A DNA stretch of 64,000 nt from Pseudomonas nabeulensis (GCF_004682045.1 NZ_QUZT01000014.1:1-64000); one strand, 5' to 3'; counted from the stretch's first letter, positions 26,839-35,785 are shown. The notes: generated by a model not told the origin, from the sequence alone. A program made the numbers and translations.

Positions 26839-28318
26839 GTTGGCCCTGGAAATTCGTCACGTCAGCAAGCGCTTTCCGCCGAATGTGGTGGCGCTGACCG
26901 ATGCCTCCCTCGACGTGCGCCCCGGCGAAGTGCATTGCCTGCTGGGCGCCAATGGCGCGGGCAAAAGCACCTTGTTGAAGATCGTCGCCGGAGCCCATCG
27001 CCCGGACGGCGGTGAAATGTCCATCGCGGGTGCCGCGGTTGAATTGAAGAACCCGCAACAGGCACGCCAGGCAGGGATCGCGATGATCTACCAGGAACTG
27101 GACCTGATCCCGCAAATGACCGTCGAAGAAAACCTGATGCTCGGCTATGCACCACGGCGGTTTGGCATGATCGACCGGCGCAAGCGCAGTGCACTGGCCA
27201 AGGCCGCACTGTTACGCGTGGGGGCAAACTTCTCCAGTACTGACCGGGTAGGCAGCCTGTCAATTGCCAACCAGCAACTGGCGGCGATTGCCCGGGCGTT
27301 GACCTGTGAGGCCAAGGTGGTGGTGATGGATGAGCCGTCCGCCGCGTTGAACGAAACCGAGCTCAAGCAGGTGTTTCAGGTGATCCGCGAGATCACTGCC
27401 GACGGGGTGGCGGTGCTGTACGTGAGCCACCGCCTCAATGAAATCCGCGAGATCGGCGACCGTGTGACCGTACTGCGCGCGGGGTGCACGTTGCAACCCC
27501 ATGAACTGGCGCAAATCGATGATCAGGCGCTGATCGCGGCGGTGGTCGGCGAGCATCGCGATTTGCTGGAGCGCAGCCCGCGTCAACCGCCACGGGAAGC
27601 ACTGGCGCTGAATATCCGTCGCCTGCAAGGTGCCCAAGGCCTGGACGTCAGCGAATTGCAGGTGCGCCAGGGCGAAATCGTCGGGCTTGCCGGGCTCAAC
27701 GGCGCGGGACGCAGCACCTTGCTCAAGGCGTTGTTCGGGGTAGGGCGCAATGACAGCGATGTCGAGTTGTTCGGCGAACCCTATCGCCCATTGACCTCAC
27801 GCCAGGCCATCCGCCAAGGCGTCGGCCTGGTCCCGGAAAACCGCAAGACCGAAGGCCTGCTGCTGGACGCACCGATCTACCGCAATGCGTGCCTGGTGCA
27901 TGCGCGGCATCTGCGCTGGTTCTCCCATCGCCAGGCCAAGGACCGCGCCGGCCCGGTGCTGCAACGCCTGCAAACCAAGCTCGACAACCTGGAACAGCCG
28001 GTGCGTCAGCTCTCCGGTGGCAACCAGCAGAAAGTGGTGATGGCCAAGTGGGTGATCGACGGCGCGCGCCTGTTGCTGCTGGACGAACCCAGCCGTGGCC
28101 TCGATGTGGGCGCCAAGGCCGACCTGTATGCCCTGGCCCGCAGCCTGGCGCAAGAAGGCGCGGGCGTGCTGGTGGCCAGCAGTGAGCTGGATGAGTTGTA
28201 CGTCAATTGTGACCGGATCTGGGTCATGCACGAGGGGCGCAATGCGGTGTGTTTCGACCCGTTGACTGCCAGTCGTGACCAGATCGACCAGGCCATCCTT
28301 ATTGGTAAAAGAGTGTAG
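26831..28318 (+). CDS. Sugar ABC transporter ATPase (RbsA type, two ATPase domains)
   Basis: 495 aa from ATG 26831; an in-frame extension upstream overlaps the regulator and is not real. Two fused ATPase modules: the first has GANGAGKST and a degenerate signature (GSLSIANQQLAAIARAL), the second GLNGAGRST (Arg for Lys in the P-loop) and QLSGGNQQKV, with Walker B VVMDEP and LLLDEP. This asymmetry is normal in RbsA/MglA/XylG. It drives import with the downstream permease. Confidence 0.93.
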   Translation: MNELALEIRHVSKRFPPNVVALTDASLDVRPGEVHCLLGANGAGKSTLLKIVAGAHRPDGGEMSIAGAAVELKNPQQARQAGIAMIYQELDLIPQMTVEENLMLGYAPRRFGMIDRRKRSALAKAALLRVGANFSSTDRVGSLSIANQQLAAIARALTCEAKVVVMDEPSAALNETELKQVFQVIREITADGVAVLYVSHRLNEIREIGDRVTVLRAGCTLQPHELAQIDDQALIAAVVGEHRDLLERSPRQPPREALALNIRRLQGAQGLDVSELQVRQGEIVGLAGLNGAGRSTLLKALFGVGRNDSDVELFGEPYRPLTSRQAIRQGVGLVPENRKTEGLLLDAPIYRNACLVHARHLRWFSHRQAKDRAGPVLQRLQTKLDNLEQPVRQLSGGNQQKVVMAKWVIDGARLLLLDEPSRGLDVGAKADLYALARSLAQEGAGVLVASSELDELYVNCDRIWVMHEGRNAVCFDPLTASRDQIDQAILIGKRV

Positions 28319-28322
28319 AACC

Positions 28323-29351
28323 ATGACTATCGCCAGTAATCCCACACCCGTGTTCGACAAACCCGTAGCCCTCGCCGCCAGCCGCCGCAGTGCCGTGTTG
28401 GAATGGGTGATGCGCTACAACTTCGTGTTTATCTTCCTGTTCGCCGTAGTGGTGGCGACGTTTTTGTCGGATGACTTCCTCACCTTCGGCAACATCGCCA
28501 ACCTGTTCCAGCAAGGCGCAATTGTCGGGATTGTCGCCATCGGCATGACCTTTGTGATTCTCACCGCGAATATCGACCTGTCGGTCGGCAGCTTGTGTGC
28601 GTTCGGCGGCATCCTGGTGGCGGTGCTGTTGCAGAACCAGGTCAGCGGCTGGTTGGCGGTGCCGGCCACGTTGTTGGTGGGCTTGGCGATTGGCACGTTG
28701 ATGGGCAGCCTTACCGTCTTCGGCAAGGTGCCGAGCTTTATCATCACCCTGGCTGGGTTGGTGTCATTGCGCGGGGCGACATTTCTTGCCTCCGACGGCG
28801 CGCCGATTGGTGGCTTGCCGGCGAGTTTCACGGGATTTGGTTCGTCGATGATCGATATCCTGCCAAGCGCCGGCATTGCGTTCCCGGTGCTGGGGTTGAT
28901 CTTCATCCTGATCACCGTGATTGCCTGGCTGGTGCTGCGCTACACCGTGTTTGGCGAATACGTACTTGCCACCGGCGGCAACCTGGAGGCGGCACGCTTG
29001 TCCGGTGTGCCGGTGCGGGCGGTGACCATTGGGGTGTTTGCGATCTGCGGCGGGCTGGCGGCGTTTGCCGGGCTACTGATGACTTCGCGTTTGCACGTCG
29101 GCCAACCGACCGCCGCCCAAGGTCTGGAACTGGACGCTATTGCTGCCGTAGTACTCGGCGGCACCAGCCTGTTCGGCGGGCGTGGCAGCGTCGTAGGCAC
29201 GGCGGTAGCGGTCATGTTGCTGCAAGTGCTGCGCAATATCTTCAATTTGCTGGGGCTGGGTTCGTTTTATCAAATGGCGATTACCGGCGTGATCATCGTG
29301 TTGGCCATCCTGCTTAACCGCTTGATCGACCATTACGCCGGACGTACTTGA
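28323..29351 (+). CDS. Sugar ABC transporter permease (RbsC type)
   Basis: 342 aa from ATG 28323, 4 bases after the ATPase stop. BPD_transp_2 permease with 8-10 spans: FLTFGNIANLFQQGAIVGIV, AIGMTFVILTANIDLSVGS, the cytoplasmic ATPase-coupling loop ATGGNLEAARLSGVPV, and AAVVLGGTSLFGGRGSV. Forms the membrane channel for the RbsB/RbsA-type components of this cluster. Confidence 0.94.
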   Translation: MTIASNPTPVFDKPVALAASRRSAVLEWVMRYNFVFIFLFAVVVATFLSDDFLTFGNIANLFQQGAIVGIVAIGMTFVILTANIDLSVGSLCAFGGILVAVLLQNQVSGWLAVPATLLVGLAIGTLMGSLTVFGKVPSFIITLAGLVSLRGATFLASDGAPIGGLPASFTGFGSSMIDILPSAGIAFPVLGLIFILITVIAWLVLRYTVFGEYVLATGGNLEAARLSGVPVRAVTIGVFAICGGLAAFAGLLMTSRLHVGQPTAAQGLELDAIAAVVLGGTSLFGGRGSVVGTAVAVMLLQVLRNIFNLLGLGSFYQMAITGVIIVLAILLNRLIDHYAGRT

Positions 29352-29363
29352 GGATAACCACGG

Positions 29364-30038
29364 ATGAATGCACCCCACATCAAGGCCGTGATCTTCGATA
29401 TGGACGGTTTGCTGCTCGACACCGAGGGCGTCTATACCGAGGTCACCCAGATCATTTCCGACCGCTATGGTGGACGAGCGTTTGACTGGCAGTTCAAACA
29501 GAACACCATTGGCCTGGGCGCATACGACCTGGCCAGCTACATCGTAGGGGCGCTGGCATTGCCGATCAGCCCCGAGGCGTTTCTGGAATTGCGAACGCCG
29601 CTGATGAACGAGCGTTTTCCCCACGCGAATGCGATGGCCGGTGCCGAAGCGTTGGTACGGCATTTGTCCGCCAATGGGGTGCCGATTGCGGTGGGGACCA
29701 GTTCTTCGCGGCACTACTTTGACTTGAAGATAAGCCGGCACCGGGAGTGGTTTGGGTTGTTCGATGCGATTGTCACGGCGGACGACCCACAGGTCGGCGC
29801 GGCCAAGCCAGCACCGGATATTTTCCTGGTGGCGGCGCAGCGGTTGGGGGTGGCGCCAAAGGACTGCCTGGTGTTCGAGGATTCACCGTTCGGTATCACC
29901 GCGGCGAAGGCGGCGGGGATGTTTGCAGTGGCGATTCCTGATCCGGCGATGCCGGATGAGAAATTCAAGCATGCGGACCGACGCCTGCTCAGCCTCGAAG
30001 CCTTTAAACCGCAGGCATGGGGTTTGCCCCACTATTAA
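29364..30038 (+). CDS. HAD-family sugar-phosphate phosphatase (beta-PGM/pseudouridine-phosphatase type)
   Basis: 224 aa. Motif I F-D-M-D-G-L-L-L-D-T (nucleophile D11, acid/base D13), cap domain in residues 20-85, motif II VGTSSS, Lys in AAKPAPDIF, motif IV FEDSPFGITAAKAAGM. Best resembles PUDP/DOG-type phosphatases of small sugar phosphates. It starts 12 bases after the permease with GAGGATAA as its site, so it ends the operon and may relieve sugar-phosphate overload or take part in the pathway. Confidence 0.9.
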   Translation: MNAPHIKAVIFDMDGLLLDTEGVYTEVTQIISDRYGGRAFDWQFKQNTIGLGAYDLASYIVGALALPISPEAFLELRTPLMNERFPHANAMAGAEALVRHLSANGVPIAVGTSSSRHYFDLKISRHREWFGLFDAIVTADDPQVGAAKPAPDIFLVAAQRLGVAPKDCLVFEDSPFGITAAKAAGMFAVAIPDPAMPDEKFKHADRRLLSLEAFKPQAWGLPHY

Positions 30039-30055
30039 AAACACATCAAATCCAA

Positions 30056-30144
30056 TGTGGGAGGGGGCTTGCCCCCGATAGCGGTGTATCAGCAAGTACA
30101 TCTGTAGCTGACACACCCTCATCGGGGGCAAGCCCCCTCCCACA
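30056..30144. repeat. REPIN, GGGGGCTTGCCCCCGATAGCGG family
   Basis: Two near-perfect inverted REP units: TGTGGGAGGGGGCTTGCCCC...GATAGCGGTG and its mirror CACCCTCATCGGGGGCAAGC...CCTCCCACA around a loop of about 30 bases. Intact version of the element cut at the left window edge. It lies between the sugar operon and a convergent small gene. Confidence 0.9.
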
Positions 30145-30163
30145 TTAGGTACCAATAAGGCCT

Positions 30164-30445
30164 TCAGACAAACGCCTGTCCGCTAAACCCGCGAGGCAAA
30201 CGCTGCAACCCTGGCAAGTCAGTCAGGCGTTGAATCCACGCGCTGCGCCAGTCAACGGCGGTATGAACCTTGGCCTTACGGTTAGCCCGTCGCGCCGCAT
30301 TACGCTGCACACGGCGCGCTTCTTTATACACATCGGTATTACGGCAGGTACGGCACTTGACCCGGTTCAGCTCGGTACTGGAAGGGAGGTTGGTGCCGTG
30401 ATGGCCGCAGGCCAAGTGGCCGGCGACCTTGAAGTGAATGACCAT
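30164..30445 (-). CDS. Small basic protein with a possible zinc-knuckle
   Basis: 93 aa, strong site AAGGAGA-CGCTTTC-ATG. C13-G-H-H and C31-x-x-C34 spaced 17 residues apart could bind zinc; the middle is Arg/Lys-rich ([17 protein letters not shown]) and would suit nucleic acid binding. I do not recognise a named family. Alone on its strand between a REPIN and a divergent GFA gene. Confidence 0.65.
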   Translation of the reverse strand: MVIHFKVAGHLACGHHGTNLPSSTELNRVKCRTCRNTDVYKEARRVQRNAARRANRKAKVHTAVDWRSAWIQRLTDLPGLQRLPRGFSGQAFV

Positions 30446-30581
30446 GAAAGCGTCTCCTTCTTTTGGGGGGAGGACGGGATGGTTTTTCCCGGCGCCTCAG
30501 GGTTGTGACCCCACCTGCACAGCCGCGTTCGCTTTAGTTTGTTACCCTGCCACGCACCCAATCATAAAAAAGGAAGCAATG

Positions 30582-31037
30582 ATGAGCGTCGAAACCCTGC
30601 CGCAAGAGGGCGGTTGCCGCTGCAACCGCGTACGTTTCAGCGTCAGCCTGGCCCCGGTGATCACCATGGCTTGCCACTGCACCGGTTGCCAGAAGATGTC
30701 ATCCAGCGCGTTTTCCCTCAGCGCGCTGGTTCCCGCCAGCGGTTTCACCGTGACGCAGGGTTGCCCGGTGATCGGCGGCTTGCACGGTGTAGACCGTCAC
30801 TACTTTTGCCCGCAGTGCATGAGCTGGCTGTTTACCCGCCCCCATGGCATCGATGAATTCGTCAACGTGCGCGCAACATTGCTGGATAACGCCCAGGACT
30901 ACGCGCCGTTCATGGAAACCTGGACCAGCGAAAAGCTGGCCTGGGCGTCTACCTCGGCCGTCGAAAGCTTTGCGCAATTGCCTGCACCGCAGGACTTCCC
31001 ACGGTTGATGCAGGCCTACGCCGAATTCAGTCAATAA
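30582..31037 (+). CDS. GFA/CENP-V-type zinc protein
   Basis: 151 aa from ATG 30582 (AGGA 7 bases upstream; the preceding ATG 30579 is also possible). Zinc ligands of the GFA fold: [19 protein letters not shown] and [11 protein letters not shown]. The family was named after glutathione-dependent formaldehyde-activating enzyme; most members' reactions are unknown. Its 3' end overlaps the convergent DinB gene by 11 bases. Confidence 0.88.
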   Translation: MSVETLPQEGGCRCNRVRFSVSLAPVITMACHCTGCQKMSSSAFSLSALVPASGFTVTQGCPVIGGLHGVDRHYFCPQCMSWLFTRPHGIDEFVNVRATLLDNAQDYAPFMETWTSEKLAWASTSAVESFAQLPAPQDFPRLMQAYAEFSQ

Positions 31038-31554
31038 GCGCCAGCAGGTCGGTATCGCCCACATCCACCCCCGCCTGGGTCAGCAGGGTTGTCGCCTGGC
31101 CCCGGTGGTGGGTCTGGTGATTGAAGAAATGCACCAGCAGGCTGTAAAAATCCTTGTCCGCTGCCGTGCCGCGCATGTTGTGGTAGTGCAGGCGGTGATC
31201 CAGATCGGCCACCTGCACGGTCGCCACCCAATCGATCATCAGTTGATCCAGCCAGGCGCGGCGGGCTGTGAGTTCACGGATATGGGCAAAGGCCAGTTGT
31301 TTTAAGTCTGCCGGTGCGGCGATGGCATCCAGCGGAGCCAGCGTCGGATAGCCCGCAGGGTGCAGGGCAAAGCGCTTGAGCCAGACCGTATCACCCAATA
31401 CCAGATGGTTCAGCGTACCGAGGATCGAGCCGAAGAAAGCCTGCCGATCCAAGGCCAATTCGGCGTCAGTCAGCTTGGCGGCCGCGTCGTAGAGCTTGCG
31501 GTTCATCCACTGGTTGTAGCTCGCCATCAGCGCGATGTGCTCGGTCCGGTTCAC
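31027..31554 (-). CDS. DinB/YfiT-family metal-binding protein
   Basis: 175 aa four-helix-bundle protein. The three-His metal site is visible: H49 in [10 protein letters not shown], and [12 protein letters not shown] near residues 143-154. The family includes damage-inducible DinB of Bacillus (not DNA polymerase IV) and bacillithiol or mycothiol S-transferases; Pseudomonas members are uncharacterised. Starts [20 protein letters not shown], typical of the group. Confidence 0.88.
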   Translation of the reverse strand: MNRTEHIALMASYNQWMNRKLYDAAAKLTDAELALDRQAFFGSILGTLNHLVLGDTVWLKRFALHPAGYPTLAPLDAIAAPADLKQLAFAHIRELTARRAWLDQLMIDWVATVQVADLDHRLHYHNMRGTAADKDFYSLLVHFFNHQTHHRGQATTLLTQAGVDVGDTDLLALID

Positions 31555-31678
31555 AGGGTTTTTCCTCTAAGGCGCAGTGACACCATGATAGGCCGTGCCC
31601 GCCCGGCGGTCATGGTGTTCCGGCAGGCGCGGGCTATGGTTGTTAGACGCCAACGTTGCGCCCTCGGAGGGTGAAGCC

Positions 31679-32374
31679 ATGAACACCAGTGATCTGCTCG
31701 AACAACTCTTGCGCGCCGGCCAATCAGGCAGTGCCTCCTCGGGTGGCCTGGGCGGGGTTCTCGGCGGCTTATTGAAAGGCACCAGCACCGGCAATGCCTC
31801 TGCCGGTGCTGGTCTGGGTGATCTATTGGGCGGCCTCGGTGGGATGCTGGGCGGTGGCGCGGCGGCGCGTCCGGCACAGGGGCGATCAGGCGGAATGAAC
31901 TACGCAGCTTTGGCGTCTCTGGGCATGATGGCTTTCCAGGCGTACCAAGCGTGGCAGCGTCAGCAGGCAACCCAGCCGCAGGCAGCCTTCCAGACCGCCG
32001 ACCAGCTCGACGGTACGCAAGCAGAAGCCCACAGCCACGCGGTATTGCGCGCACTGATCGCAGCGGCCAAGGCGGATGGGCACATCGATGAAAAAGAACA
32101 GCAGATGATCTCGGACGAGTTGGCAAAGCACACCGACGACCCGCAGTTGCAACAGTGGCTCGACGCCGAAGTCGCCAAGCCGCTGAATGCTGCGGATTTC
32201 GCTGAGTTCGCCCACGACCCGGCCATCGCCGCCGAGGTGTATCTGGCGAGCGTGATGCTGGTGGATGACCAGCAGGAGGCTGAACGCAATTACCTGGATG
32301 AATTGGCGGCGCAGCTGCAAATCGACCCGCAATTGCAACTGCACCTGGAGCAACAGGTTCACCCGGCGGTATAG
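31679..32374 (+). CDS. DUF533/YebE-like protein with a TerB-like domain
   Basis: 231 aa from ATG 31679 (GGAGGGTGAAGCC upstream). The N-terminus is Gly/Ser-rich (GGLGGVLGGLLKG, GGLGGMLGGGAA), followed by one short hydrophobic segment (NYAALASLGMMAFQAYQAW) and an acidic helical C-terminal TerB-like domain (LRALIAAAKADGHIDEKEQQ). E. coli YebE is described as an inner-membrane protein of unknown role. Convergent with mgtA, 7 bases between the ends. Confidence 0.85.
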   Translation: MNTSDLLEQLLRAGQSGSASSGGLGGVLGGLLKGTSTGNASAGAGLGDLLGGLGGMLGGGAAARPAQGRSGGMNYAALASLGMMAFQAYQAWQRQQATQPQAAFQTADQLDGTQAEAHSHAVLRALIAAAKADGHIDEKEQQMISDELAKHTDDPQLQQWLDAEVAKPLNAADFAEFAHDPAIAAEVYLASVMLVDDQQEAERNYLDELAAQLQIDPQLQLHLEQQVHPAV

Positions 32375-32381
32375 CGCCTGC

Positions 32382-35096
32382 TCAGTACCACTGCTTGAAG
32401 CGGCGGATGTAGAGCGTCTTCATCAGTTGGGCCACGCAGCAGTACGCGAGCAAGGTGCCGACCAGCCATGGGAAGTACGCCAGCGGCAGCGGCTCCAGGC
32501 CCACCAGAGTGCCCAGTGGAGAGAACGGCACGTAGATGCCCAGTGCGATCACCACCGCTGTCATCAGCAGCACCGGCCATGCCGCCGTGCTCTGGAAGAA
32601 CGGAATCTTGCGGGTGCGCAACATGTGCACCACCAGAGTCTGCGAGAGTAGCCCTTCGATAAACCAGCCGGACTGGAACAGGGTCTGCATTTCCACGCTG
32701 TTGGCGGAGAACACGTACCACATCAGCGCAAAGGTGGTGATGTCGAAGATCGACGAGGTCGGCCCGATCCAGATCATGAAGCGACCGATGTTCTTCGCAT
32801 CCCACTTGCGTGGCTTGGCCAGGTACTCCTTGTCCATCTTGTCCCACGGCAAGGCCAGCTGGGAGATGTCGTACATCAGGTTTTGCAGCAGCAGGTGAAT
32901 CGCCAACATCGGCATGAAGGGAATGAACGCACTGGCCACCAACACCGAGAACACGTTGCCGAAGTTTGAACTGGCGGTCATGTTCAGGTATTTCATGATA
33001 TTGCCGAAGGTTTCACGGCCTTTGAGCACACCTTCTTCCAGCACCATCAGGCTCTTTTCCAACAGGATGATGTCCGCTGATTCCTTGGCGATATCCGTAC
33101 CGCTGTCCACCGAGATGCCGACGTCGGCATCGCGCAGCGCCGGCGCGTCGTTGATGCCGTCACCGAGGAACCCAACGGTATGACCGTTGGCTTGCAGGGC
33201 CTTGAGCACACGGGACTTTTGCAGCGGCGTGAGCTTGGCAAACACCGTGCGTTCCTCGACGCGGCGCAGCAGGGTGGCGTCGTCCATCGCTTCGATGTCC
33301 ACACCCAGCAGCGGCTGGCCTGGGTCGAGCCCAACCTGGCGGCAGATTTTACTGGTGACCACCGCGTTGTCGCCGGTCAGCACCTTCACCGCTACGCCAA
33401 TCTGTTGCAGCGCAGCAATCGCCGGGCCGGCGGTTTCCTTCGGCGGATCAAGGAACGTCAGGAAGCCCTGGATCACCAGGTTGCGCTCATCGGCGGTGGT
33501 GTACTGCTGGCGCGCCAACGCTTTGGGAATGTGGCGGGTGCCCACGACCAACACGCGGAAACCGTCTTCGTTGTAATCGTTGGCCAGCGCGAGCAATTCG
33601 TTGCGGCGACGGTCATCCAAGGGGACGGCGTCGCCATGGTCCATGACGTGGGTGGAAATGCTCAGCATCTCTTCCACGGCGCCCTTGCACACCAGCAATT
33701 GGTCGCCTGCGGCATCCTTGACCACAATCGACAGGCGACGACGCACAAAGTCGAACGGCAATTCATCGACCTTGCTGTAGGCAAAGGGCACCTGGAACCT
33801 TGGGTTATGTGTCGAGAACTGCACCACCGCCTGGTCCATCAGGTTCTTCATGCCGCTTTGGTGATAGCTGTTGAGCCAGGCCAGGCGCAGCACTGAGTCA
33901 TCGCGTTGGCCGAAGGCGTTTACGTGATGTTCGAGAATGATCTTGTCTTGGGTCAGGGTGCCGGTCTTGTCGGTGCATAGCACATCCATCGAACCGAAGT
34001 TCTGGATCGCGTTAAGCCGCTTGACCACCACTTTGCGCTTGGCCATGGCCGTGGCGCCCTTGGCCAGGTTGGCGCTGACGATCATCGGCAGCATTTCCGG
34101 GGTGAGCCCCACGGCGACGGCGAGGGCAAACAGGAAGGCATCGCCCCAGTCCCCCTTGGAGAAGCCGTTGAGGAAGAACACGATGGGCACCATCACCAGC
34201 ATGAAACGGATCAACAGCCAACTGACGCTGTTCACGCCGCGGTCAAACGCGGTTTGCACCCGCGACCCAACAATCGCTTTGGCCAGCGAACCAAAGTAAG
34301 TGCGTGGCCCCGTGGCGACCACCACGGCTTTGGCACGGCCGCTGACGACATTGGTGCCCATGAAGCAGATGTTGGGCAAATCCAGCAGGTTGCCTTGATC
34401 GACGCCTAATGGCGCGGCGGATTTCTGCGTGACGTCGCCGAGGGTGTCGTACTTCTCCACCGGCAAGGCTTCGCCGGTCAGCACGGCCTGGCTGATAAAC
34501 AAGTCGCGAGATTCGATCAGGCGTATATCGGCGGGGATCATGTCACCCGCCGACAACTGCACGATATCCCCGGCCACCAGGTCGCGCATCGGCACTTCCC
34601 GCAGCACTGGCTGGGCGCCCACGTGCTCGCGGCGCAACACGGTAGCAGTGGTGCGCACCATGGCTTTGAGCGCTTCGGCGGACTTGGCCGAACGGTGTTC
34701 CTGCCAAAAGCGCAACAGGCTGCTGAGCAGCACCATGGTCATGATAATGATGACCTTGGTCGGGTCGACCTCTTCACCGGCCTGCATCGGCAGCCAGCAA
34801 TCGGTGACAAAGCTGATGCCGCCCAACGTGAGCAACACATAGATAAACGGGTTGTTCAGCGCTTGCAGGAACTGGATGACGGCGTGTGGCGGCTTGTCAT
34901 GGGCGACTTCGTTGTAGCCTTCGCGTTGCAGGCGGGCGTTGGCGTCCAGTTCGGTCAGGCCGTCCTGGGTGGCGCGCACATTAGCCAAGGTGGCAGACAA
35001 GCCGTTTTGGGCTTCACGGGCGGCACGCATCGACAGTTTAGTGCCATCGTCGCGGGCGATTTTTTTGTGTTGTGGCGTATTTTTCAAGGCGCTCAT
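32382..35096 (-). CDS. mgtA: Magnesium-translocating P-type ATPase
   Basis: 904 aa from ATG 35096 (AGGAG-TACACCCC). Type IIIB P-ATPase that imports Mg2+. Actuator motif LTGEALPVEK, membrane helix 4 GLTPEMLPMI, phosphorylation loop CTDKTGTLT, nucleotide-binding KGAVEEML, hinge GDGINDAPALRDADVG, and helix 6 MTASSNFGNVFS. About ten spans. The 5' leader (about 580-690 bases on the minus strand) holds two short ORFs and several hairpins, as expected for a Mg2+-controlled leader. No mgtC is adjacent. Confidence 0.95.
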   Translation of the reverse strand: MSALKNTPQHKKIARDDGTKLSMRAAREAQNGLSATLANVRATQDGLTELDANARLQREGYNEVAHDKPPHAVIQFLQALNNPFIYVLLTLGGISFVTDCWLPMQAGEEVDPTKVIIIMTMVLLSSLLRFWQEHRSAKSAEALKAMVRTTATVLRREHVGAQPVLREVPMRDLVAGDIVQLSAGDMIPADIRLIESRDLFISQAVLTGEALPVEKYDTLGDVTQKSAAPLGVDQGNLLDLPNICFMGTNVVSGRAKAVVVATGPRTYFGSLAKAIVGSRVQTAFDRGVNSVSWLLIRFMLVMVPIVFFLNGFSKGDWGDAFLFALAVAVGLTPEMLPMIVSANLAKGATAMAKRKVVVKRLNAIQNFGSMDVLCTDKTGTLTQDKIILEHHVNAFGQRDDSVLRLAWLNSYHQSGMKNLMDQAVVQFSTHNPRFQVPFAYSKVDELPFDFVRRRLSIVVKDAAGDQLLVCKGAVEEMLSISTHVMDHGDAVPLDDRRRNELLALANDYNEDGFRVLVVGTRHIPKALARQQYTTADERNLVIQGFLTFLDPPKETAGPAIAALQQIGVAVKVLTGDNAVVTSKICRQVGLDPGQPLLGVDIEAMDDATLLRRVEERTVFAKLTPLQKSRVLKALQANGHTVGFLGDGINDAPALRDADVGISVDSGTDIAKESADIILLEKSLMVLEEGVLKGRETFGNIMKYLNMTASSNFGNVFSVLVASAFIPFMPMLAIHLLLQNLMYDISQLALPWDKMDKEYLAKPRKWDAKNIGRFMIWIGPTSSIFDITTFALMWYVFSANSVEMQTLFQSGWFIEGLLSQTLVVHMLRTRKIPFFQSTAAWPVLLMTAVVIALGIYVPFSPLGTLVGLEPLPLAYFPWLVGTLLAYCCVAQLMKTLYIRRFKQWY

Positions 35097-35204
35097 GGGG
35101 TGTACTCCTGTCGCCCATTCTCGACAAAACATGCGTGCAAAGGCACGCCGCGTCGCTAACTAAGCGATCGGTTTAAATAAGGTGCTTATAAAGTTTTGCT
35201 CGAT

Positions 35205-35220
35205 CGTTAGTTAACTAACG
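35205..35220. promoter_or_regulatory. 16-bp perfect palindrome in the mgtA leader
   Basis: CGTTAGTTAACTAACG reads the same on both strands. It overlaps the last codons and stop of the 12-codon leader ORF on the minus strand. In RNA it would give only a stem without a loop, so a DNA-binding site or part of a larger fold with the nearby TTAGTTAGCG (around 35154-35163) is more likely. Confidence 0.5.
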
Positions 35221-35249
35221 CGCAGCCAACTACAACTGGATTTGTTCAT
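35211..35249 (-). CDS. Short leader ORF 2 upstream of mgtA
   Basis: 12 codons (MNKSSCSWLRVS) with a good site GGAG-TTCTCC-ATG. The stop codon falls within the palindrome at 35205-35220. Position between a large hairpin and mgtA suggests a regulatory or coupling role rather than a functional peptide. Prediction only. Confidence 0.35.
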   Translation of the reverse strand: MNKSSCSWLRVS

Positions 35250-35282
35250 GGAGAACTCCAGGGTCTTTATTAAGAAGTTGTT

Positions 35283-35324
35283 GTTTTCAGCGGGTTAGAG
35301 GGCGCAAGCGCTCGCGCTGAAAAC
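35283..35324 (-). promoter_or_regulatory. Hairpin covering the end of mgtA leader ORF 1
   Basis: GTTTTCAGCG and CGCTGAAAAC pair perfectly over 10 bases; the loop itself contains GCGAGCGCTTGC, which can pair further. No T-run follows on the minus strand, so it is not a simple terminator. A Rho-entry or attenuation switch is possible. Confidence 0.5.
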
Positions 35325-35468
35325 CTTCGGTCTCTGCGGGTCTTGAGGGGAGGGGACGGTAAAGGCCGAACGCACCGGGAAAAACCCTGTGGGGACACGG
35401 CACAGCTTGGCACGCAGGGCCAGGGCCTGCGTACGGACATCAAGTAAAACGTGGGTGATGAAGGTCAT
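35295..35468 (-). CDS. Proline-rich leader ORF 1 upstream of mgtA
   Basis: 57 aa, too short for most gene calls, with GAGG six bases before ATG. The last third is Pro-rich (TVPSPQDPQRPKVF) and the final codons read through a perfect 10-bp inverted repeat (35283-35292 with 35315-35324), so a ribosome there would open the hairpin. In Salmonella, Pro-rich leader ORFs (mgtL, mgtP) couple ribosome progress to mgtA/mgtCBR transcription. I infer a similar leader peptide; no sequence identity to those is claimed. Confidence 0.45.
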   Translation of the reverse strand: MTFITHVLLDVRTQALALRAKLCRVPTGFFPVRSAFTVPSPQDPQRPKVFSASACAL

Positions 35469-35652
35469 AACGCACCTCGGGACCGGACAGGCGACCGGCG
35501 AGGCAGTTACGGTGGAGCATCGAGCTCTAGCGCAGCTTACCGGACCTGGAAGGCGAGTCCTGTCATATTCTGGATTTGGCGCCCGATGCCCGCAAACGCG
35601 ATGCTCGGACAGCGACTAGATACTGTGTCCATTGGCTTCTTTTGTGAGGTTT

Positions 35653-35680
35653 AAAAAAGGCCCGAGTTGCAGGCACGGGC
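35653..35680 (-). terminator. Rho-independent terminator downstream of the LysE gene
   Basis: On the minus strand GCCCG-N11-CGGGC is followed by CTTTTTT. It would stop transcripts coming from the LysE-type gene (ends 35786). Its left arm starts directly after the -10 of the predicted mgtA promoter, so transcripts starting there lack the full stem. Confidence 0.65.
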
Positions 35681-35709
35681 AATCTACTCAGGCAGTTAGA
35701 AAATGTCAA
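35681..35709 (-). promoter_or_regulatory. Predicted promoter of the mgtA leader
   Basis: TTGACA (35709-35704), 17 bases, TAGATT (35686-35681) on the minus strand. The -35 overlaps the edge of an inverted repeat AACGCGGG-N14-CCCGCGTT (35708-35737), a possible operator. No canonical PhoP box was recognised. The whole 35097-35785 gap is otherwise the mgtA leader and the features listed here. Confidence 0.55.
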
Positions 35710-35785
35710 CGCGGGATTAATTAAATAAGCCCGCGTTCAGAGTTTATTCAGATAAGAGGTCGACAAAGTTGGGTGGTCAATAACG

